NCBI GenBank assembly: GCA_037178855.1
Contig: JASJZC010000006.1
Span: forward strand, 7,130,001 to 7,194,000
DNA from: Oscheius sp. JU75
Taxonomy: Eukaryota; Nematoda; Chromadorea; Rhabditida; Rhabditidae
Direction of reading: 5' to 3'
Length of the DNA: 64,000 bases
Made by a program: the position numbers and the translations under genes. The notes under the pieces were generated by a model that worked only from the letters and a program-made list of their open reading frames with translations, was not told the DNA's origin and did no database searches. Positions 46,901 through 57,900 of the stretch are shown here, piece after piece. How positions within the stretch are numbered: position 1 is the first letter of the stretch; the number at the start of each line of letters is the position of its first letter.

Positions 46901-49900
46901 TCGACGAGGAATAATGTAAAGAAAGGACTCTAACGAGACCCTCTCAATAGGGAAAAATCGGAAGGCTGGGAGGTTGGCTGACGGCAGGAGGGTAATCAGT
47001 CAGGGTGGGATTAGAGTGCGAAACGGACATTTCCTCCTTCTAATCTGGGGCCAAGACTAATTGGCGAGCAAGATCGTGTATTATAGATTGCGAAAAAGGA
47101 AGACTCTGGTCGCTGATCTCAATAACAGCATTTATGAACGCGCTCTCTAATGAAAGTAGGTTTTCGCTCGACTCGCTCCATAATCCTCTACATAATTACG
47201 TCAGATATTCTCTGCTCGAAAAGTTGATAGCAACAATGTGTTCAGTCGAAGGAAAACTGTGAGGTAGAAGAATCTTGACGCAATTTAAGTTTTATGACCC
47301 GCCGGTTGGATCATCCGTTTCGTGATAAACTGGATAATATTGAGGCTAAGTGATCGCACTCTTTTAGGAAAATTGGCCAACGTGATCTATGCTTAACAGG
47401 CTGAACTTGTACAGTTTCTTGAGCCGGAAAGTGAAAGCACAGTTCTCAAAAGATATTATGGCGGGATACTCTACTACTCAAACTGGCCTAAGAAAGAAAC
47501 TTGAACTACTTCTCTGAGTGTTGAACGCTCGCTCTTTTTTGTCAAATGGTCCTGCGACCATACTTTTAAATACTTTGCTTCCAGCTTTCCGTCTGTCAAA
47601 CAGTCTCACAAATAACAGCGAGTGGACTGAGACTTGCCGGACAGGTGTGTAAGAGCTTCGAAGTTGGAAAGTTTCTGACTGGGCAAGTTTCATCGTCACT
47701 TCAAAAGTGATCGAATCGAAAGGAAGAAAGAGATCTGTTGGAGCACTGACTGCACATGTGCCAATACTCGTTTGGTTCTACTTGACCACATGTTCATCAC
47801 ACTTCTTTTTTTCAGAGTGAAAATTCAGACAAACCTAACTTTTTCCAAGCTACGGTAATTATGCGATCTTCTTTCATGAAGCGTAATGACTACAATTATA
47901 TGAAACAATTATCCGAAACGGGAAAGTAGAAGAGAGAGAGTAAAAACGTTGGAACACGTCTTTTCTGGCCTCCATTTGGACGGAATTTGTCCTCAGGGAG
48001 ATGATATAATTTTTGATAGATTGTGCTCTGTCCTTTGGCCCAAAGAGAGACGTAAAGATGGGGAGAGAAAGAGCAAGCAGGAGCTAATCTGTATGTGCGA
48101 TATCACACGATAATCTCATTGCTTGCCGTCTCAAAACAGGATTTGTTTTCTCTCTTGGGAGACAAGAATATTTGAAGACTGACTCAACCGGAGGCAGAAG
48201 ATTATGTCGAAGAGTCAGCCGCGTGGAAACGACCTTATACTGACTCACAGATTAGGCAAAAAGAGGATGTTTGAGAGGGAATGCGCATACATAGAAATCG
48301 GATATTTTGTACAGGAGGCCAAAGACCTTAGTTGGAAGATTAGGGACAAACAGAACAAGTAGCACGAGTCACCAAGAGGCTTTGAGAACAATGGAAATTC
48401 GCCTGAAGAGGTCCGAAGTCTATGGAAAATCGCAAATGAACAAGCATCGACTAATGGGCAGAAGACACAAATATTGCTACCAACTATGTCGATGATCAGA
48501 GATTCCACGAAGGGAATACAAGCAAGTTCTCGAGAAAACCCACAATCCCATGCTCTCAGAACTTCACAGATTTTGCAGGATAAACGGAGCAAACAATGAG
48601 AAGCGACTGTCAGGAGAAGGAAATTCTCGACGAGACTCATCGACACAAATGTTGAATACTTATTGGCAGCTAAGAACTACAGAAATTGCCAGACACTAGC
48701 AGCAACGAGTCGGACTGTGAGTAGTGGCACCGTTGGGGCACCGCTTGTCTGTCATATGGTTCTGTATCGAAACAACGTTAAAGAGCTATTAATTCCATGA
48801 AATCGCTTAACAGATAATAGGCAGAATCAAGTATAGAAAAGGTAAACGGTTAACATAAATCCCTAGACGGAAATAGAAAGTAGATTAGCGGTGACTAACT
48901 GAATTGAACAGACACCATATATGTTAGAAAGAACAGAGCCATGCTGCCATTTCGGGGCTTGTAGGTGACGGAGGAGGCACCTATTATGCTCATTAGGGCA
49001 CTTTTTGCGCGTAGAACGAGGATTCAAAGATTCGAGCGGGGAAAAAGTCGGCTGAATTTTGTATCGCGATGGCTCTAATTGCTCGTGTCTCTCTTCCCCG
49101 GCTCGAACACACAAAATGCCCTGATGGTCTCTGGGGAGTCGTTACACCGTGAAACATGTGCCTGATATCTGTTCTGGAAATAGAGAGCGACTCACTTTAA
49201 TCAGTCCATTCGAGTCAGAAGCCAGTGAGCCGTGCTGTTGTCCGCAGAGGTCGAAACTCTTGCCGCCGTTCTTGTCGAAAGACGGCTTCGGCGTTCGATA
49301 GTCTTCCTGTTCCACCGAGGGTGCTGAGGCTATCGTCGGTCCCTGGAAATGGGATAAGTCGAATTGAGAGACAGAAATAACAGATGGGGGTAAACAACAA
49401 CATAATTTATTCATGTCCAACCCTGTGATCGGTTTCGAACACCAATTTTTTCGAATTTTCTCTTAACGGATTTTCGGAATGAACAGCTTGTATAGGAACA
49501 AGGAATTAGCCAGCTGGAGTCTCTCACAAGAGGACGACCCGCTCAAATATGTGTAGTAGAGGAAACAAACATAAGATTTTTCGAGCCACGCTCGGAATAT
49601 TCCGTTCGGAGACGAAACCTCTGAAATCAGAGCCCGAATAACTCGAAGCCAATATATTTGGTCAAATGGGAGGTGCTCCCATCTAGAGACACTAAGGTTC
49701 CCAAGAGGAGTTAATAAAAAAGATTAAAAGGTAAAGTCTTATTTGGGCACACAGTTGACACAAAACTAAAGACCAAACGAATACTCACCAAGCTGCGATT
49801 TCTGTAGCTCTTTCGCCGGTCGTTCAGGAAGTTTTTAGCATGAGAAGTATCCAAGGATACACCCGCTGAAACAGACTCTCTATATAAGTTAAACTTCAAA

Positions 49901-50003
49901 GGAACTAACTCAAAGAGGGTCTATGATGTCGAACTGGAGAGGTAGGAGTCTGGAGGGAGTACTGAGGTTGCATTGAGCAGTAGGGTAGATTGTTGCGATC
50001 CAT
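40978..50003 (-). CDS. Small-conductance Ca2+-activated K+ channel (KCNN/SK, nematode KCNL)
   Basis: This is a calmodulin-gated potassium channel. The N-terminal exons are 50003-49911 (MDRNNLPYCSMQ), about 49866-49785, 49342-49192, about 46258-46196 and 46148-46007, then 45720-45400. The channel core follows. S1: VKIADRTVILAMIGIIVMFI. S2-S3: LELIDCGADDWRVVLTTEKA and LCSITPIPI. S4-S5: LLARFMVLHSKQFQDASTRT. S5-pore: ITFMLNGYGDIVPQTHAGR. S6: AIISSILIAVISRNILLSQG. The calmodulin-binding domain reads LTREHKHAAAKV, RKHQRKFLRAIHDFRSIKNE, followed by a coiled coil. The 3' exons (about 41600-41420 and 41215-40978, acidic end DVEDEDNEED) are phase-compatible but less certain. The filter-preceding residues Leu-Asn are unusual. 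Start 50003 lies behind gatctttcag and may be an internal exon. Confidence 0.9.
41280..43290. other. SK-channel 3' introns
   Basis: Apart from one probable tail exon (about 41600-41420), this interval is non-coding, with a hairpin at 43087-43131. The plus-strand ORF at 42194-42472 shows no domain or splice context. Confidence 0.4.
43087..43131. repeat. Perfect 11-bp stem hairpin
   Basis: GCGCACCAACT at 43087-43097 is exactly inverted as AGTTGGTGCGC at 43121-43131, leaving a 23-base loop. It lies in an SK-channel intron. Confidence 0.8.
45208..45284 (+). other. tRNA-like sequence 1
   Basis: It has a pol III A-box-like TAGCGCAATCGGTTAGC and a B box GGTTCGATCCC at 45261-45271 with tRNA spacing. 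The acceptor stem does not pair (5' side TTTTCCG, 3' side CGTGGCA), so it is a tRNA relic or tRNA-derived repeat rather than a working tRNA. It lies inside an SK-channel intron, antisense to the gene. Confidence 0.6.
46265..49140. other. Large SK-channel intron
   Basis: These 2.9 kb are purine-rich on the plus strand (pyrimidine-rich on the transcribed-sense minus strand, as nematode introns are). No exon with splice signals and no RNA gene was seen. Confidence 0.45.
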
Positions 50004-50446
50004 TCTGAAAGATCCCAAATGTGGACGGCGATTGAAAAACAAGGCGAGCATATGCATTTTAAAGCATGCGGATCAGCTGTGATGATCTTTAGTCAGGAGA
50101 TGGAACAATGGGACAAATCAAGGTATTCTAGTTATTTTTGGCCACATCCCATTACGTGGAAAACATCTGTTTGAGTGAAAACGATGCTCTTTTTAGCTAT
50201 CAGACAAATTGTGGGGTATACCGGGATGGAATTGTTTGAGATTTGTTACGTAGGCAGATGAGCCTTTCATAAGTAGCAGCTACGCAGAAAATCCGTACAA
50301 AAGCTACAATCGGATGTTCTGGAACAGAACGAAATGAAAAAGACGCGTTACTTTCTAACAGATTTAGATTAGGAACCTAAAATTGGGTATTAGGACAAAA
50401 CCTCCCACGAAGGGTGTTTCCGGAAGTCAAAGAGCAGAACAATTGT

Positions 50447-50518
50447 ACTTTGTAGGGATCGAACCCAGCTTTTGCGTTTTGTAGTCGGACAGCTTACGGA
50501 CTGCGCCATGATAAAAAT
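50447..50518 (-). other. tRNA-like sequence 2
   Basis: The minus strand reads CATGGCGCAGTCCGTAAGC then TGGGTTCGATCCC. It shares the anticodon-arm string TACAAA and the AAAAGC spacer with sequence 1, so the two look like copies of one family. The acceptor stem is degraded. Confidence 0.55.
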
Positions 50519-52513
50519 TCAGCTTAGAGCGTACATAAATGTAGATCAAATACATAGAGCTATCAAGCAGAAGAGTCTCAATTCAGAACAGAAAAGAAAA
50601 AACGACATGTTTTGGTCGGGGGCTGTCTGTTTTTGCAACACATTTGCCTTGAAAAAGAGCGCAAGTTAATTGACTGCCTGGAATAGGAAGAGAGCGGCGG
50701 ACATTCTCATGGTTAATGACAGAAAAAGGGGAACAATCTGATATCCAGAAAGATGTCACAGCCACTTTCAGTCACAGAAAGAGCGTGTCGGATCGGATTA
50801 GAGCATTCTCTCAATGAAATATAATTTTTTTGTCTGTGCTTGACAAATGAAACCGAATGCCCCCAGGTTTGTCACGTGTGCATGTTCGAGAGATCAGAAG
50901 AGTCAGACGTTTGATCTCTGAAAGCCGGGTCTGTCAAGTCTTGGCTCTAATTAAAATGATGGAACAAATGAGGGCCGGGTTACCAATTGGATTGTGGCGT
51001 GGATCCGAAACTGCCTCTCACGATGTTTTACACTCGGTCCATTGTCATCACGCAACAGAATAATGATTGATTGTCCTTTTATCTGGCTGTTCTTGCAGAG
51101 AAACTACTAGAGATTCTCTCCCGTACCATCTCACTGGTTTCTTTTGTCAAATACCAACGACCGGATCGAGGAACCTTTGGAGCCTCCTGAGAAGAAACGG
51201 TTTAAGATAAAGTGACTAGATAAACAGTACCAGACGGAACTAAAATCTTAGATTTTAATTGTAATTGCAAAAGTAATCAGACAATTAACAAGACCCGGAA
51301 AAGTTAAAACGACACAACGACCCAACTTACCGTGGGAAGTGTCAGTTCTCTCACAAGTGAGTAGGAGTGAGCTAGAAATGGTGGGAGAAAAGTAATAAGG
51401 AAAGAACTCTGGTCGGGTAATAGAAGAATGGAGGAGGGCTTCTTGCGTCTGAGCAGAACTCGTCTCCATTCATTAACACTGCTCATAAAACGTGTGGAAA
51501 AAGCCTTTCAAAATGAGTCAGATGGGTTCGTGAGAGACAACTAGAAATGACTAATCTCTTAGAGACCTGTGTGTCAATCGCAGTGAGAAGACTGGAATCT
51601 TTTCAAGGGAAACAACAAAATAAAAGGCTTGAACAGCTGTCTCATTACTGGAGAACCTAGAACAAACAAAGAGAATTTGTTACTTGTCAAGCGCCCTTAG
51701 TGGCCCATGCAAAAAAAACAAAGATGATTCTGACAGCCCAAAGTACCCATGGAACCTGTGCTAGATGTGAAATCTTCGTGTTTTCCGGTCCATAAAACCC
51801 CCGTCTCACTTCACAGCTACATTTCGAGCTGACAGAGTCAGTATTATGTTCCGAAAAGTTGAAGGCGTTTGACTGCTCAGCAACCTTGTACGGCTTCGCT
51901 ACGCTGAATAGTTGAACCCGAAGAGAGGTTCGAAAAGAGAAATCGGAAAGTCTGCTAGAATTGGCCACATTCCTATCGTGTACCAAGGAAAGAATTCAAG
52001 GATATGTCTCCTGAGAATGCGAAACACTTTGCAGCTTGGCAACAAGGAAGCACTAGGGGCGGTCAGCTGCCAATTACGGGCAGAAATCCGAGCCGGTGAC
52101 GCCAGAGAGCGATAGGAATAATTCACAAAGAATTTCTTTCAAGAGGTCACAAGTGAGCGGAGGACTCATTAGAAACGATAACACAAACTGATGCGAGGAA
52201 TATTGATGTGTGGAGACTTGAAAACAAGGGGACGAAAAGAATGACTCGTCGGTGAATTCACTAAGTTTTTCACTTCTTTGAAAGTGTTTTCGGTCTCAGA
52301 TCTTTCGATACGAGACGAGAGATCCATATAAAAAGGATGGAACGCTGCAGAAATTCTTGGAAAGTTATCCTAGATGAATTAGTCCACGATCAAGAACAAT
52401 TTCTCGCATTCTAGCGGCGGCAAGCTCTTTGAACTTGAAGAGCGAGGCTAGCTCTGTTGAATTCAGAGCAATAAACTAAGAAGTCCAAATGTTCCATTAG
52501 ATAGCAAAAAAGA

Positions 52514-52586
52514 TTGCCACAGTCGGGAATCGAACCCGAACCTATTTGTTCCATGACAGGGGCACTAACCGACCGCCATGAGAAAA
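52514..52586 (-). other. tRNA-like sequence 3
   Basis: The minus strand reads CATGGCGGTCGGTTAGTGC, then a perfect 5-bp T-arm TCGGGTTCGATTCCCGA. The 3' side is CTGTGGCA, but the 5' side is TTTTCTC, so the acceptor stem cannot form. Confidence 0.6.
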
Positions 52587-54066
52587 CAGCTGCGCACCTC
52601 ATTTTCCCGGAAACTTGAGCTCATGAGTAGGTAAAATAAGCAAATGATATGCAATAGAAAATACCAAGTAGGAAGAACAGGGTGGAAAGAATTCCACCTC
52701 ACGAGTTGCCTAATCCCCTGGAAAGGGCAGGTTTCTCAATGGAAGAAAGTGGATAAAGGGACCTAAGAACTGAGTGGGATAGTCGGATAAGAGTGTGGGC
52801 TTCGTCCTCTCTCTGAGAGACCGCCATGGCAACCAACTGCACTGATTAGTAGACGACTTTGCGCTCTCCCAGCGCCCTGCTTGAATTTTTAACACGGATC
52901 AGAGATTCATACTTGTATGAAAACTGTTAGAAAGACAGACAGTGGTAAACTAAAATTAGCACGACGGGATGACGTAGTTTCAACAACCCGATGACGCTAC
53001 AAAATGATGTAAGTCGGTGGGTTTCTCAACCTGATTTGATCGAAATCATTGCATCAGAAGTGTCTCCTTCGCTTCCACTTTAAGATATCAACGAACCACG
53101 TAAAAGGAACAAGGGAAGGTGAACCATAAATGGGTGTAAGCTGGGCTGATTGACAAGAGCAATCATTACAGAGACTGCAATTTGGAGTAGCGGGAACAGA
53201 ACAATTGGGACAGAGAGTCTGAGAGAAGGAGCCCACACAGACATCAGTATATTTGCATTCAGAATTGTTTTCTGGCGACAGAGAAGCCTTCATTGGATTA
53301 TAGGGAGGGAGAGAGCGAACAATGGCATCACGTGGCGACTTCTGATGCCTATTTATGGATCTCAGGAATGGAGTTTTTAGTGGATGGGCAGAAAGGACAG
53401 AACAATACAAAACTTCTTTTTATAGTCACGTCTGCGCCCAGAACATGTTTTGTTTTCCATTTCAGATAGCAGACGGACGCAATTCGAGCCCTAAGGTTCG
53501 TTGGCAGTCACTCCGGACATGTCCTAAAAAGGATCATAGTGGAAAGGGGGAAGCATTAATAAAGCAGCGGGAAAGAGGAAATCTGGGATTATCATCTGTG
53601 ACTAGTTGGATCAACAAATAGAATGGAGAGAGTCTGTCGGAGACAGATTTCATCTTTGGTCTTCTCCTAGAGAGATAGATGGAGAGCCTCGTTCCTTTCA
53701 AAAATAGGGTAGAACTCATTGGAGACGACGATGACGGATCACCCAAATGCATAAGCGGTCAAGCATTGTCGGTCTTCTCCTTTTCTGACGAAAGCGATCC
53801 TTTTCCCCCAAATAGTATCATATTTCCCAGGCTCGTGTAAATGTAGCAGCCATATGTGCAAAACTGATCCTTAAAATGGAGTCCAGTTCTCAACAGAGTA
53901 GCAAGTAGGTCAAGCCAGCAGCTATGTCCTCGACAAGACAGTAGAACAAGTTGAACAAGACAGAAGTCAAGTTTACAAGTAATGACCCCCATTTTAGCAT
54001 GGTGAACAGGAAAAACTGATCTCGAAAAAACGTCCATCCTGTCCAGCTGTCATCCAATGCTCCTAG

Positions 54067-54318
54067 TTATGATCTCCTGGGTAGAACGACTTCATCCAGA
54101 AGCGTGTTCAGGAGGCAGAAGATGGAAGTGGCATGATGAGACGGACTGGTAACAAAGTCTTGTTCCACAATGATGCTGGCAGCCGTTTCCACTCCATTCT
54201 TCTTACTTCTGACGAGAGCAGTATTGACCAGTAGGCGCAAATCAGTCAAAGTCCCTGGATCGTTTCTTGTTTTGAACTGGCTCAGTCCAAAGGAGTCGGG
54301 TTTCTTCTCTTCGTGCAC
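54067..54318 (-). CDS. Candidate 5' exon, minus strand (possibly SK-channel isoform)
   Basis: An 83-codon frame begins MHEEKKPDSFGLSQFKTR and contains DLRLLVNTALVR just before an internal donor-like AA|gtaagaag. Amino-acid composition looks coding, but no domain is recognised. It lies at the point where strand bias changes, on the strand of the SK channel, so it could be an upstream exon of that gene. Joining to downstream exons was not demonstrated. Confidence 0.3.
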   Translation of the reverse strand: MHEEKKPDSFGLSQFKTRNDPGTLTDLRLLVNTALVRSKKNGVETAASIIVEQDFVTSPSHHATSIFCLLNTLLDEVVLPRRS

Positions 54319-54541
54319 ATCTTCCGTCCCTTTTCGTACTTACTCCCCGGCAGTGCTATCGTGCTCAGGTTAGGTGTTTCCTACTTCTTCCTCCAACTTG
54401 TTTCACGTCGTTCGCTCCAACTCTCGGCCATCCTGCTCTTCCCATCGAGGCTAGGATCCCTGCTTGTCAAATCTTCCCAATCCGGAAAGATGCAGTCTAT
54501 TTCTGCTCCTTTATAGAAGGGCTCTGAATGACTAACCAGTT

Positions 54542-54952
54542 GGCCATTGAGTCTGGCCGAGGTGCACGGAGAATTTACTGGTACGTGCTTCCAAAAATCG
54601 GTAAGATGAAAGGCAAAGGATACCTTTCATTTCTTAACTTTCAGGTGGATTCTACTGGAATACTGCTGGAACGGAAGTGTGGAAGTGTGCCACATCTGTG
54701 AAAGGAATTGGAGGTACATCAAAGAAATGGCTGGATAAGAAATCATCTGCCTGGTATGTTCCCGCTGATCAAAGAGGGGACTGATGACCAACAAGAAAGC
54801 AACACGGCCTGTTCTGCTCAATGTCCAATCCCAGTGCCGAAAAAATCCATACCTGCCTCGCCATCAGGAGTCGGATCAAGCGGAAATGACTGCCAGCTCC
54901 AACAGCATAACTTCTACCCCTCTCTACTCTGCTTCTAGGTGAGGTCGTACCT
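54542..54952 (+). CDS. Candidate plus-strand exons near the divergent point
   Basis: Two splice-bounded pieces fit. About 54542-54577 lies between actaaccag and gtacgt, and about 54645-54752 begins behind aactttcag and ends at gtatgt. Joined, they read WPLSLAEVHGEFTG then GFYWNTAGTEVWKCATS. A further open stretch follows to a cttctag|gtgag at about 54940, but in another frame. No family is recognised. They could be first exons of the gene at the right edge or unrelated. Confidence 0.25.
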
Positions 54953-54999
54953 GTTCAACAAGTCTCAATTGCAAGCATAAGATGACGAATAACGAATCT

Positions 55000-57900
55000 C
55001 TTCTTCGATGAGTTCGTCGACTGCTGTATACGAACAGTTTACAGCTTTCAAAATTGACTGCTCAGACTGCCAGAGGACTATTTTCCATTACTAGAACCTA
55101 TTTCTGAACTGATAACAGCTCCATCTCTCTGGGAAAAGAAATATAAAGATCACAATGTAAAAATAAGAACTGTCACCAGCACTGTAAAAATAATGGACTT
55201 CTAGATACCGACGAACTCATTTTCTAATACTGCTGTCCCATTACTAATAAGTTTACGGTAGCTACGACTATTAATAACCGTTGCCTTTTTGGAAACGCCG
55301 GTCAGTTTTTGTCTGTCTTCCCCAAAAACTAGTCCCCTACAGGTGTCCACTTTTGTACCAGAGTGTGTCTCCTGCTGCTGCTGCTCCCGTTCTCGTGGGC
55401 GTCGTCGTCGCCGACTGACCTAGTTGCGGCTGAATGGGCTAGCCGTTTTTCCAAAAGCAGCCGGTGTGGTCAACCAGTCTGTCTCTCCTTCTTTCACGTG
55501 ACCGATTACTCTCGCGCGCGGAAGCATCCGTTCCGACTGTCTCGATCCCAAATGACTCGTAAAAAGGGTGTTTCGCGGAATGGCTTTGTGGGAAAATGAT
55601 GGGGGACGGAATTCTTCAAAATTGTTTATAGTTTGGGAGAAACCTGTTATAAACAGAGAGAGGATTCTTAAATTGAGTGACTCTCTCTCCCCTTGATCCC
55701 GTCGCACTGACCTCCGCCCAACTCTCTGACCCGCTGTGCACTATTTCCTACTCTCTCTTACTGTTTGCCCCATTTATTTACTGATGCTATACAGCTTAGG
55801 ACCAGCCGACTCTCCGTTCCCTTAAACTGCGCGAGCTCGCTTTATCAAATCTAATGCATTCTTCTATGGCTCAAAAAAGTGTCCACGGGACGAACAGCTG
55901 CAAATTGGAAGAGAATAAACAGAACAGCTGATCCCTGACTGAACTCGGATTGTTTATTGTGAGTCATCGATGTCTGATTCATCTCATCGGAACACACTTG
56001 GCTTTGGTCTGTGTCACGGGTTTCACATTCCTCCTCTTTCGGACATACGGTCAAAGTATTGCTCCGCCACTCACGTTGGTGTTCGTTTATCCGCCACGCG
56101 TGATCCGCTAATTGTTCTCCTGTCCCTCAACAAACCTACCTCTTTTTCGGCTGCTTGCAGTGAGCCAAGTTGTATTTGTCTCTGAAGGACCCACAACGAA
56201 AATCTCAAAGGCCTACGGTTACTATGAATTCTCGAGAGTGTTTTCGCTATCCGGGCCTGCTTAATTATTGGCCAGAGCGGAGCCTATCGAAATTGTTATT
56301 GACCTCGAGGCTCTCTCCAGCTCTCCCAACTTTCCAATTAGTCTCTTTCGCTCCTCGAATGAGGAAGGCTAAGTTGTCGGTCAGCTGTTGCCGGTCTCTC
56401 GGCGCAAACTCCTGAGAGGATGCTGTAAAGATCTGTCTCACCTAGGGGACCAGAGCAATTTCCCTGTCTCCCAAGTGTTTTCTTTGCCACATCCCCTATA
56501 TGGGAGTCCTCTCTCTCTCTCTCTGGATGGTTCGCGAAACACGCCTCGGCTTTTATTTGGTCAGTCCGAGTGGTAAAACAGCTTCGATTCGGTCTCTCTG
56601 CTCCGGATCTCACGTTCTCGCCATCCAGCCGCCAGCTGTTCCAATGACTCATCTCTCTTTCTGACCTTTGCCTCTTGCCCAAGACTGCTGTCATTATGTG
56701 ATCCCCTCTGCTCCACAGTTTGATCTTCTTCAGAATCGGAGGAGAAACAATTTGCGCGTAAGAGGATTCCCAAGGTCGGGGCGGCTTGTAAAAAGTGCGT
56801 TTTGATGAGCCACAGTTACATCTAGACGACCAGTTCCATTCGCCCTCAAGTGTCACACAGTGTCTACTTTTTTCTAGTTTTGTTGCCCAGTTATTCTACT
56901 TCCTTCCAAGGCTTGCACAATTTCGACGGTTCTGCAAATATAGCTGCAGTCAACAATCGGTTTGCATGATCAAACCGTGCGGAACGGCTGAGCAAAACGC
57001 CCACTTGTCAGGCATAAAACAACTCTGCATCTGCTCTCACAGTGATTTCCGGGGCTTTTTTCCGCTTACACTCTTTTAGCCGCGAACAGTCCCGTCTGAG
57101 TCCTCCAATGACGCTTTCTGCTTGCCCTGTCTCAACAGAAATAGCCTCTTCCGTATTCTCTTCGCAGACATAAATCTCACACGAATTGTCTCAACTCGCC
57201 AATTCGGCATCGTTCGAGTGTCTGCTCTACACTATTGAAATGCTCGACCGTACAAATTTCCTAGTAACTTTTCGGTACCCCAAAGTTAACAGTATTCAGT
57301 TAGTCCGTAAGTCCTTTGTCTCGAGCCAAACTTGGCACTTCTATTCCGCCCAACGCGCACAAATGAATTGCCGTACTCGTCCCACAATTCGATTAATGCT
57401 CTCTCCACTCTCTGTGTTCGATATTACTCACACAGGCTACTTTTCGGACTGGTCGGTCAGAGCGTACCGGCTCTGGCTGTCCGCCTCGGGACGGCCCTGT
57501 TTGCCCTCTTTTGGCCTCTCGCCAATCTGCGTTTGTTGACGCCATTGTGCGGCTCTACGTGCGCGTGCGTCGCCTTTCTCCTCACACGCCTTATTAGCTG
57601 TGGCCCTCAGACCGAAACTGTTCCGAGATCTGGATATAGCACGTGAGAGACTAACAGCGCGCCTCATTTCTTTTCACTTTCGCCCCGATCGTCAGATTAT
57701 TGTACAGGCAAAGATTTGTGTGTTCCCCTCCTCCGGTTTCTAACAATTATAGCCATCTAGTCATCCTGACTGCACTTTTTCTACCCTCTAAGCTTAAGTA
57801 TACAATACATGTCGCTGGCAGATTTTCCACATAGCGCAGTCGGTAAGCTCTGAAAGCTGTATTATGCGCTGGGTTCGATCTTTCGTGTGGTAAAAGCTTT

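Larger units (their letters stand above)
50004..54060. other. Upstream region or 5' introns of the SK channel
   Basis: No gene is supported. The strand bias stays purine-rich on plus, as in the SK introns, which suggests the transcription unit may extend further 5'. Two tRNA-like sequences lie here. A Cys-rich open frame at 53054-53410 (minus) is not supported by splice context. Confidence 0.35.

Noticed and set aside
53054-53410. Cys-rich 118-codon minus-strand ORF
   Set aside because: The CxxC pattern looked interesting, but there is no signal peptide, no splice signals and the codon choice is unlike neighbouring genes. A protein search with this frame would settle it.
56338-56856. 172-codon minus-strand ORF
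   Set aside because: It lies in CT-rich sequence where stop codons are scarce on the minus strand; composition is dominated by Arg, Glu and Ser from the repeat bias; no splice sites or domain.
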